Below, in pieces: positions 30,951 to 36,193 of a DNA stretch of 36,193 nt. Every line of letters begins with the position of its first letter. Position 1 is the first letter of the stretch. This DNA comes from Mucilaginibacter xinganensis (lineage in GTDB: Bacteria; Bacteroidota; Bacteroidia; Sphingobacteriales; Sphingobacteriaceae): contig JAMFSA010000028.1 in NCBI GenBank assembly GCA_026225055.1, positions 1 through 36,193 of the forward strand, written 5' to 3'. Position numbers and translations under genes: made by a program. The notes beneath the pieces are model-generated. The model searched no databases and was not told the origin of the DNA. It saw nothing but the letters and a program-made list of their open reading frames with translations.

Positions 30951-30989
30951 GTAATTGGGTATTGATAGAAAATGAATTGTATTATTTTG

Positions 30990-30997
30990 CAAAGATA
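30990..30997 (-). promoter_or_regulatory. -7 promoter element of the desaturase gene
   Basis: TATCTTTG on the minus strand is an exact TAnnTTTG match. It predicts a start near 30984 and rules out the TTG at 30992 as translation start. Confidence 0.65.
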
Positions 30998-31106
30998 CGA
31001 TTTAAACCGTAAAAAGATTTTTGAAAGCGGATATTTAATCCGTATCTTATGTGGTTGAACTTTACTAAGTAACGGTTTAATCTGGTTTGTAGTATAGATT
31101 CAGCCC

Positions 31107-31874
31107 TCAGATCCAGCCCTGGCGTATGGCTTTGGCTATCAATTCGCCTGTATTATTCAGGTTGTTTTTGTTTAGCATATTTTTGCGGTGGGTATCAACC
31201 GTTTGCTTGCTGATATTTAATATTACCCCTATTTCCTTACTCGCTTTTCCCTCAACTAATAGCCGTAGAACCTCTTTTTCTCGCTGGGTGAGGGTTTCCT
31301 GGCTGTCAATAAAAAGGCTTTTTACATCAACATCAAGGTACGAAGGTTCGCCATCCATGCCGATGTAGGATAATATCGGTTTGCCTTCTGCCTTAAGATG
31401 CGTAATATCGGTAAGTATGCCTAAGGTGCGGACTACGGTACCATTATCCTCAAACTGAATAGTAAGCGACTGATGCATTACCCGTATGTAATTGCCGTCC
31501 TTTTTTTTGACGCGATAATCACTCCGTACCTTATACTTAATTATTTTATCAAGCGGCATTTGCGGCAAAAACTGAGCCGTATAGCTTTCAAAGCTTAAAA
31601 AATATGGCCTGTCGTCGGGGTGGATGATATCCAGATAAAAATCTGTAGTAAAGTCTGATGATTTATACCCCAATACTGTTTCAACCCCATCACTTATCAG
31701 ATCAAACTCCCTGTTTTTAAAATTGAATATATAGTAAAAATAATCACCTACCTGGAAAAAAGTAAGTAGTTTTCTATAAAGTTCAAGCTCAACCTGCGGA
31801 AACTCTGCTGTTGTTTCAGTGGCTACACTTTTCCATACTTTGTTTATCTCATCAGCAAACAGTTTCAGTTTCAT
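31107..31874 (-). CDS. PAS domain LuxR-family transcriptional regulator
   Basis: A 255-residue single-protein regulator from the ATG at 31874. The N-terminal 60 residues are helical. Residues about 45-160 form a PAS domain of the PAS_3 type (YYIFNFKNREFDLISDGVETVLGY, FYLDIIHPDDRPYF, YRVKKKDGNYIRVMHQS, RTLGILTDITHLK). The C terminus is a LuxR/GerE helix-turn-helix (LTQREKEVLRLLVEGKASKEIGVILNISKQTVDTHRKNMLNKNNL). Such proteins are common in Sphingobacteriaceae and respond to unknown signals. The upstream gap holds the palindrome AATACCTAT-aa-ATAGGTATT (31926-31945), which may be its own operator. There is no receiver domain or paired kinase gene. Confidence 0.93.
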   Translation of the reverse strand: MKLKLFADEINKVWKSVATETTAEFPQVELELYRKLLTFFQVGDYFYYIFNFKNREFDLISDGVETVLGYKSSDFTTDFYLDIIHPDDRPYFLSFESYTAQFLPQMPLDKIIKYKVRSDYRVKKKDGNYIRVMHQSLTIQFEDNGTVVRTLGILTDITHLKAEGKPILSYIGMDGEPSYLDVDVKSLFIDSQETLTQREKEVLRLLVEGKASKEIGVILNISKQTVDTHRKNMLNKNNLNNTGELIAKAIRQGWI

Positions 31875-31925
31875 ATATATACGTAATACGGAAAGGTTCA
31901 ATTAAAAGTAATAAATATATGCGAG

Positions 31926-31945
31926 AATACCTATAAATAGGTATT
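31926..31945. promoter_or_regulatory. Palindrome upstream of the LuxR-type regulator gene
   Basis: AATACCTAT-AA-ATAGGTATT, a perfect 9-bp inverted repeat 52 bases before the regulator ATG. Length and position fit a dimeric operator, possibly for self-regulation. Confidence 0.4.
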
Positions 31946-32006
31946 TCAATGATGATAAAACTAAACTATCATTGGGCGTATTATTCTACCTAAACCTGAT
32001 CATAGC

Positions 32007-32034
32007 AAAAGCCGCCCGTTATGGGCGGCTTTAC
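32007..32034 (-). terminator. Terminator of the PA2169-type gene
   Basis: AAAGCCGCCC and GGGCGGCTTT form a perfect 10-bp stem with a 5-base loop and TTTTGC following on the minus strand. It lies 20 bases past the gene's stop. Confidence 0.85.
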
Positions 32035-32053
32035 TAACATACATAAACCCCAA

Positions 32054-32512
32054 TTAAGACTGACTATCCCGCAAATATTTGATTTTGTCATGACCGTTAA
32101 TGATACCGGCCTGTTGCTGCGCAATTAATGTTTGCAGGCCTGCCGATAAACCGTTATCGTCGGTCAAGGCTGATTTGTAGGCTTTTTTAATCGCATCCTC
32201 ACCACGTTCACATTCTTCCAGTATACTTTTACGGTCGTGCCCGCTAAATGTGGCTTTAACATCCAGCCATGCACGGTGTATAGTGCCCGATCCACTTGTT
32301 CCTGTTTCGGCTTCTCCGCCAATACGACTTACGGCAGCGGTAAGCTCCTGTACATAGCGGCGGCTTTCGCTGCTAAAGTTTTGGAATACTGCTTTCAGGT
32401 CGGCATCATGGCCTTCTAATTCTTTACTTGCGTGTTCAAAGCCTGCAACACGGTCGTTATTGATCTCTATCAGATCATTTAATACTTCAACTGATTTTTC
32501 GATAGTTTCCAT
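32054..32512 (-). CDS. PA2169 family four-helix-bundle protein (DUF2383)
   Basis: A 152-residue soluble ferritin-like helical protein. It matches the family pattern: VEVLNDLIEINNDRVAGFEHASKEL, LKAVFQNFSSESRRYVQEL, GSGTIHRAWLDVKATFSGHDRKSILEECERGEDAIKKAYKSAL, and LIAQQQAGIINGHDKIKYLRD. The family is often stress-induced in Bacteroidota and Proteobacteria, and its biochemical role is not established. It is transcribed alone. The upstream gap has GATAGTT...AACTATC arms (about 32519-32551) spanning a weak -7 element (TACTTTAA), which may be a control site. Confidence 0.9.
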   Translation of the reverse strand: METIEKSVEVLNDLIEINNDRVAGFEHASKELEGHDADLKAVFQNFSSESRRYVQELTAAVSRIGGEAETGTSGSGTIHRAWLDVKATFSGHDRKSILEECERGEDAIKKAYKSALTDDNGLSAGLQTLIAQQQAGIINGHDKIKYLRDSQS

Positions 32513-32628
32513 AATAGATAGTTTTATTTTGTTAAAGTATATGCAACTATCTTGCCAGTATTGTTTTTTAACTTAAAATAAAATTTAGCATTTGTACAAA
32601 TAGAAGAATGGTTTGTAGAATCGAACTA

Positions 32629-32664
32629 AAACTGCACATCACAGCCATGTGAATTGTGCAGTTT
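32629..32664 (-). terminator. Terminator of the lipoprotein gene at 32691
   Basis: AAACTGCACA-TCACA pairs with TGTGA-at-TGTGCAGTTT, a 15-bp stem with a 2-base bulge, followed on the minus strand by TTTTAGTT. Confidence 0.8.
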
Positions 32665-32690
32665 AACCAATTTGTAAGGAGAAAGAAGAT

Positions 32691-33365
32691 CTATGAAGTT
32701 TTTATAGAATAGCTAACAATGGTTTGGGTACTCGAAGTGCCAGAACTTGATGAATCTATTTCAATAATGCCTATACCTTTGGCAATAAAGTAATCATAAG
32801 CGGCAACGGTAACATAGCCCGTACCGCTGCCATTATCAAACTGCAGGTATATCTTGGTATGTATAACATTTACAAAAGTTTGGCCGTTGATGACCTTGGA
32901 TATGTTTTTTTCAACTATTTGCCCTGCAAACCTGGCCGCGTTACTGCCTATATAACCACTATTATTTGCTTTGGCTATCCACGTGCCGTTTACTGCGGTG
33001 GTGTCATTAAAATAATAGGTGTTAAGCGTGTCGGCTGTACTAAGCGATAGTTGGGTAAATGCGTGATTGTCGTCCGAAAACTCACTTGTTTGTATTGGGG
33101 TTAAGCCGGAAAGGTATGTTGTTGTAGCTTCATAAGAAGTTCTGCCGTTTATTACGCTTGAATAACCCGTCATAGTGGTAGTAATAGTATCTACTATCGC
33201 GTTAGTCAAAGTTTGATACACCCAATAAGAGCCTTTAGTTACGGGTTGGTAAGAGTTTGCGGTGGCAAAAAAGTTAGCGTAGCTGGGCTTATCTAATTTG
33301 CAGCCGGCCATTAGCAGCAGTATAGCGGCGTAAAAGTATAACCGATGTTTGATAATGGCTTTCAT
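32691..33365 (-). CDS. Lipoprotein of unknown function
   Basis: A 224-residue protein with a signal sequence and lipobox LLMAGC (Cys about 22), so it is anchored in the envelope. The mature part is Thr/Ser-rich and strand-forming (PVTKGSYWVYQTLTNAIVDTITTTMTGY, FVNVIHTKIYLQFDNGSGTGYVTVAAYDYFIAKGIGIIEID). The last segment, ending in GIGIIEID, resembles secreted beta-rich proteins in which a GIGxVxxD strand is conserved. No family name can be given. It is a single leftward gene with its own terminator. Confidence 0.8.
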   Translation of the reverse strand: MKAIIKHRLYFYAAILLLMAGCKLDKPSYANFFATANSYQPVTKGSYWVYQTLTNAIVDTITTTMTGYSSVINGRTSYEATTTYLSGLTPIQTSEFSDDNHAFTQLSLSTADTLNTYYFNDTTAVNGTWIAKANNSGYIGSNAARFAGQIVEKNISKVINGQTFVNVIHTKIYLQFDNGSGTGYVTVAAYDYFIAKGIGIIEIDSSSSGTSSTQTIVSYSIKTS

Positions 33366-33812
33366 TGTGGTAATTGTTACCGGATTTTATCAAAATATAT
33401 TAATTTTTACTAAAATTCAGCTGTATTTAAAACGATAGATGTGCTATAGAGCCGATGTTTTTATTTTTACGATTGCTGCTTGTCCAAAGTTTCAATTAAA
33501 ATAATTTTTAAGCTGATTTTCTTTTAAAACAGCAAAAAAATAAAAGTGTTTTAAAAAAGTTTGTAAAAAACGAGAGTGTTTTTTATCGAAGTATTAACTA
33601 TTGGTAAAGTTTTGAATTGCTTGAAAACGACGGAAGCTGCAATTTAATGGTGTGTACAGGTAATTTGAGTACAATGCGATATGTAGTACTGTATGAAGTA
33701 GTGATTTCTAATTAAATTTTAATTTTTTCTGTTAAAAAATTGTCGATCAACCGGAAGGGGAAATTGGCTGAAAAATAATTTGTTCAGCCAATTGGTTTGC
33801 ATAGATTTATAT
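33366..33812. other. AT-rich gap with one inverted repeat
   Basis: About 450 bases without a gene. The only structure seen is AATTGGCTGAA (33762-33772) with its perfect complement TTCAGCCAATT (33783-33793), 20 bases before the next ATG. It is a possible operator for the small membrane protein gene. The divergent lipoprotein promoter should also lie here but was not identified. Confidence 0.45.
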
Positions 33813-34022
33813 ATGAACGAATTTGACAAGAATAATTATGAACTATGGAAATGGGGCATAGTCTACTACAACCCCAAAGACCCCAATATTATAGTTGAGA
33901 AACGTAATGGCTTAGGATGGACGTTCAACTTTGGGCATAAGGTATCTTTTATAATTATGGGAGTTATTCTGCTTGCTATAATAGGTACTTTGCTGGTTAG
34001 TGCGGGTGTATTAAAGTTTTAG
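33813..34022 (+). CDS. Small membrane protein, DUF5808-like
   Basis: A 69-residue protein. The soluble N terminus NYELWKWGIVYYNPKDPNIIVEKRNGLGWTFNFGHKVSF matches the pattern I associate with DUF5808 (WxxGxfYYNPxDPrxfVxKRxGxGWTxNFG). It is followed by one membrane segment (about 44-66, FIIMGVILLAIIGTLLVSAGV). This module is often attached to larger membrane proteins of the DUF1648 or regulator type but occurs alone in Sphingobacteriaceae. Its function is unknown. The ATG at 33813 is chosen over 33780, which lies within the inverted repeat. Confidence 0.8.
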   Translation: MNEFDKNNYELWKWGIVYYNPKDPNIIVEKRNGLGWTFNFGHKVSFIIMGVILLAIIGTLLVSAGVLKF

Positions 34023-34107
34023 ACTTTTCACATGGTATCGCTTTTCGCTAAGAAGTTACTATTTTTCGCAAGTTGTTTGTTTTTTAAGGCGCTCAAGAGG
34101 GCTTCGC

Positions 34108-34690
34108 CGTTTTGTCTTGATACAAAAAGTAACCCAAAAACTAAGCGTAGAGACCTCATGAATACCTATTAAAAACAAATAATAGATGAATAAATCAAGA
34201 CAACAAGGATGCTTCCCCGCTCCCTGCCGGTTCTTTACGCTTTTTTCGCTGTTCGAATACTTCGTATTTTCACATCACCCAAAAAGCTAAACCGTCATTC
34301 CCGCCTCTACGCTGGCCCGTCCTTGTTGTCAGGGCCTATGCTTCTTTGATAACGTATTTAAAAAACCTGTCATGCGAGGAGGAACGACGAAGCAACCTCG
34401 TCGCGTTCAATATGTAAGCGACGAGGTTGCCACGCTATCGCTCGCAATGACAGAGTAGAGATTTTTTTTCCGACATTAGAACAGCTTCGGGCGAAATCAG
34501 GCAAAACGATGGTGGCCTTGTGAGTAGTGGCAGGGCATAGGAAATTTTTGCAGTGTATGGCCAGTATGCGCAAATGGCCGCAAACTTTTCCAGCCCAGGT
34601 TTTTCCTGATTTGCAGCGCAAAGGCCCTGTGCGGCAAAGAAGCCTTTCTAATAACTAGCCTTTTTGTTTCTTTTGTGGCGAAGACAAAAG
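34108..34690. mobile_element. Repeat family D: 0.58-kb element with terminal inverted repeats, no gene
   Basis: The left end GTTTTGTCTTGATACAAAAA (from 34109) and the reverse complement of the right end (CTTTTGTCTTCGCCACAAAA) share TTTTGTCTT...ACAAAA followed by G(T/A)AAC..AAAAA, an imperfect terminal inverted repeat of about 30 bases. Inside are further inverted pairs: GACAACAAGGA (34199-34209) with TCCTTGTTGTC (34320-34330), and AAATCAGG.AAAA (34494-34506) with TTTT.CCTGATTT (34600-34612). A family A palindrome sits at 34367-34453. No credible ORF is present, so this resembles a non-autonomous element. I recall similar sequence as a dispersed repeat of this group, not verified. Confidence 0.6.
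34367..34453. repeat. Repeat family A, copy 7
   Basis: CTGTCATGCGAGGAGGAACG at the left and a right arm of the CGATAGCGTGGCAA type. The centre is a perfect CAACCTCGTCGC...GCGACGAGGTTG stem, the same as copy 6 but in the opposite orientation. Confidence 0.9.
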
Positions 34691-34767
34691 AAATAGGCCT
34701 TAGCGGCTATGAGCGATACCACGCGATAAGTAGATGATCTTTATTCACCGCCATTTTGTAAAATACC

Positions 34768-35229
34768 CTAATCTAAAAAGTGATATAAAAACACTACCTC
34801 GCCTACATAGGCCGGTTTCTTTTGGCCGTCAATCTCCATTTCAACACCGATGGTGGCTTTGGTAATACCCCTTAAATTTACTATGGCGGCAAGTTTGGCT
34901 TTTAGGCGTACCTGGCTATTTACTACAACAGGCTGGGCGAAGCGGATATTTTCAATACCGTAATTGATCTGCATCTTCAAGTTCTGCACATCGGCTATCT
35001 GGTGCCAGAAATACGGCAGCAGCGATACCATTAAATAACCATGCGCAATGGTAGCCTTGAAGGGGCTTTCAACGGCGGCGCGTTCCGGGTCGGTATGTAT
35101 CCATTGATGATCAATTGTGGCGTGGGCAAATTCGTTGATCTGCTCCTGGGTAACAGTGTGCCAGCCTGAAGTACCGAGCTCCTTACCTAAATAGGACTCA
35201 AATTCGCCGTAGTTTTTAATGATGATCAT
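34768..35229 (-). CDS. MaoC family dehydratase ((R)-enoyl-CoA hydratase type)
   Basis: A single hotdog-fold protein of 153 residues that probably hydrates enoyl-CoA or a related thioester. The hydratase 2 motif is clear: INEFAHATIDHQWIHTDPERA (catalytic Asp and His near residues 40-45), followed by PFKATIAHGYLMVSLLPYFW. The end is the usual strand pair (VRLKAKLAAIVNLRGITKATIGVEMEIDGQKKPAYVGEVVFLYH). Relatives act in fatty acid or polyhydroxyalkanoate metabolism, and no partner gene is adjacent. A weak -7 element (TACTTTTA, 35264-35271) lies about 35 bases upstream. Confidence 0.92.
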   Translation of the reverse strand: MIIIKNYGEFESYLGKELGTSGWHTVTQEQINEFAHATIDHQWIHTDPERAAVESPFKATIAHGYLMVSLLPYFWHQIADVQNLKMQINYGIENIRFAQPVVVNSQVRLKAKLAAIVNLRGITKATIGVEMEIDGQKKPAYVGEVVFLYHFLD

Positions 35230-35315
35230 GTTAGTGGTATATATTATTAATAGTATGGTGATGTAAAAGTAATAAAGTAGGGGGGATTGGCAAGAAAAGG
35301 GGATGTTTTTGTAGC

Positions 35316-35420
35316 GGGTTACCTTCTATAAGCTACCGCAAGCGTCTCGCTTGTGTGTTAGAATGTATGTGTCGGATTACCACAAGCGGGACGCTTGCGG
35401 TAGCGGGGTGGGTTACCTTC
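35316..35420. repeat. Family F hairpin flanked by 11-base direct repeats
   Basis: The arms 35332-35355 and 35381-35404 (GCTACCGCAAGCGTC... and complement, one mismatch in 24) surround a 25-base centre. Outside them GGGTTACCTTC occurs at 35316-35326 and again at 35410-35420. The direct repeats look like a target duplication made by insertion. Confidence 0.8.
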
Positions 35421-35456
35421 AATACTAATTGGTATTAATAGTATAAACCTGCTGCA

Positions 35457-35942
35457 ATGAAAAAATATTGGATTATATTAAGTTTGGTGGTAATTGTTGG
35501 TATCAGTATTCCGGCGATGATTATTTATAATGCCATACCACATGCTCCAAAGCCGGTATTGGTTTATTTGAATACGGATAGTATGAAAGAGGTAGGTAAT
35601 TGGGTAGTGAATTCAACGCATGGTCCATCAATTATTGCAGTATACCCAGCATATGAAAAGAATGATCCGGGTGAATCAGTGCCTTGGGCTGATTTATTTA
35701 TTTGTAGATCTTCGAATGAAACCGACTCTTTATCGGGTGATTCATTGATTGTGTTTATTGATACAAAGACTGTTAAAAATTTTAAGATAAGAGATGACAT
35801 TACTGAATTTTCGGCTGGCGTTGAACGATCGAAAAAGTTTAAACAATGTAGGGTAATGATTCCGTTAAGATTGCTTGACTCCTTAAAGCATTACAAATAC
35901 AAGTATGGGCATGTATATATTCAAAGTGTGGATGACTTTTAG
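35457..35942 (+). CDS. Hypothetical membrane-anchored protein
   Basis: A 161-residue protein with an N-terminal membrane or signal-anchor segment (about 4-25, YWIILSLVVIVGISIPAMIIY) and a soluble domain outside. The domain is strand-rich (KPVLVYLNTDSMKEVGNWVVNS, DSLIVFIDTKTVKNFKI, CRVMIPLRLLDSLKHYKYKYGHVYIQSVDDF) without recognised motifs. A single Cys near residue 83 and one near 131 might pair. I do not recognise the family. It lies between a family F hairpin and the rplM promoter and is transcribed in the same direction as rplM, but 217 AT-rich bases separate them. Confidence 0.7.
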   Translation: MKKYWIILSLVVIVGISIPAMIIYNAIPHAPKPVLVYLNTDSMKEVGNWVVNSTHGPSIIAVYPAYEKNDPGESVPWADLFICRSSNETDSLSGDSLIVFIDTKTVKNFKIRDDITEFSAGVERSKKFKQCRVMIPLRLLDSLKHYKYKYGHVYIQSVDDF

Positions 35943-36074
35943 ATATACGTATTTCCATGTTCAAAACTTCCGACGTTTCCAAAACTTTGCAAGTTTCTTT
36001 CCGCTGTAAACTACTCCTTCAAAAACCACTCACCACTTAACTTAATCAACCCAATCAACAAAAAGAAAAAACCA

Positions 36075-36105
36075 TTTGTAAATAACACAAAAACAGCTAT
36101 CTTTG
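36075..36105 (+). promoter_or_regulatory. Full promoter of rplM
   Basis: TTTG at 36075-36078 (-33) and TATCTTTG at 36098-36105 (-7) with a 19-base spacer give the best promoter in the window, as expected for a ribosomal protein operon. A CCCG-aaaatg-CGGG hairpin (about 36111-36123) lies at the predicted transcript start. Confidence 0.8.
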
Positions 36106-36159
36106 CAGTCCCGAAAATGCGGGGTATAATAAACGTTTAATTAATTTAATTTAAAGCAA

Positions 36160-36193
36160 GTGAATACGTTAAGTTACAAAACTGTCTCAGCCA
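36160..36193 (+). CDS. rplM: Ribosomal protein L13, N-terminal fragment cut by window end
   Basis: The last 34 bases read GTG then NTLSYKTVSA, which I recognise as the beginning of L13 in Sphingobacteriaceae (MNTLSxKTxSANK...). L13 belongs to the 50S subunit and is usually followed by rpsI. The strong promoter about 55 bases upstream supports a highly expressed gene. The start codon is GTG with AAAGC just before it and no strong Shine-Dalgarno. Only 11 codons are visible, so the call depends on that short match. Confidence 0.7.
   Translation, partial: MNTLSYKTVSA

Noticed and set aside
34370..34621. 83-codon ORF on the minus strand
   Set aside because: It translates the family A palindrome (SLRAIAWQPRRL...) inside the family D element and has no independent coding signal.

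Overview
The window looks like a chromosomal segment of a Bacteroidota species in the Sphingobacteriaceae, most likely Mucilaginibacter or a close relative such as Pedobacter. This is an inference from several signs. Many genes have the Bacteroidota -7 promoter element TAnnTTTG a short distance upstream. Most starts lack a Shine-Dalgarno sequence. Lipoproteins and TonB-type outer membrane proteins are common. CarB has a short form, and the last bases encode what I recognise as the start of ribosomal protein L13 of this group. No tRNA, rRNA, CRISPR array, phage gene or transposase gene was found.

Layout. 1-6.7 kb: a DEAD-box RNA helicase, a small lipoprotein, a small secreted protein, gpsA, and a tolC-hlyD type efflux pair with no pump gene beside it. 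6.8-10.1 kb: a NodB-type polysaccharide deacetylase, an orphan low-GC membrane protein gene inside a mirror-symmetric nest of repeats, a dense repeat field with a gene remnant, and a GC-rich VOC-family gene. 10.1-15 kb: a TonB-dependent receptor and a secreted amidohydrolase. 15-18.5 kb: carB without its allosteric domain, behind a long leader. 18.5-23 kb: two small hypothetical genes separated by duplicated repeats, a convergent ferritin and [2Fe-2S] ferredoxin pair, a DUF4920 protein and an NHL-repeat lipoprotein. 23-28.7 kb: radA with an in-frame repeat insertion, an FAD monooxygenase cotranscribed with an RsmI-like methyltransferase, a conserved hypothetical protein, and a DJ-1/PfpI protein with a metal-binding front domain. 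28.8-33.4 kb: aminotransferase, acyl-CoA desaturase, PAS-LuxR regulator, PA2169-type stress protein and a lipoprotein. 33.8-36.2 kb: a DUF5808-like membrane protein, a 0.58-kb repeat element with terminal inverted repeats, a MaoC-type hydratase, a hypothetical membrane-anchored protein and the start of rplM.

The genes are mostly single housekeeping and envelope functions, not one pathway. What stands out is the intergenic DNA. At least five repeat families (called A to F here) recur: A, palindromes starting GTCATTGCGAG (7 copies); B, GTCCG...CGGAC elements (9 copies); C, a three-hairpin repeat (2 copies); D, the 0.58-kb element; E, a GC-rich structured element; F, arms built around AAGCG..ACGCTT. 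They nest and travel together. The most unusual arrangement is A-B-F-gene-F-B-A around the orphan gene at 7656-8372. Other points for follow-up are the perfect 19-bp palindrome over the start codon of the DJ-1/PfpI gene, the repeat-derived insert inside RadA, and the CarB leader together with the missing regulatory domain.
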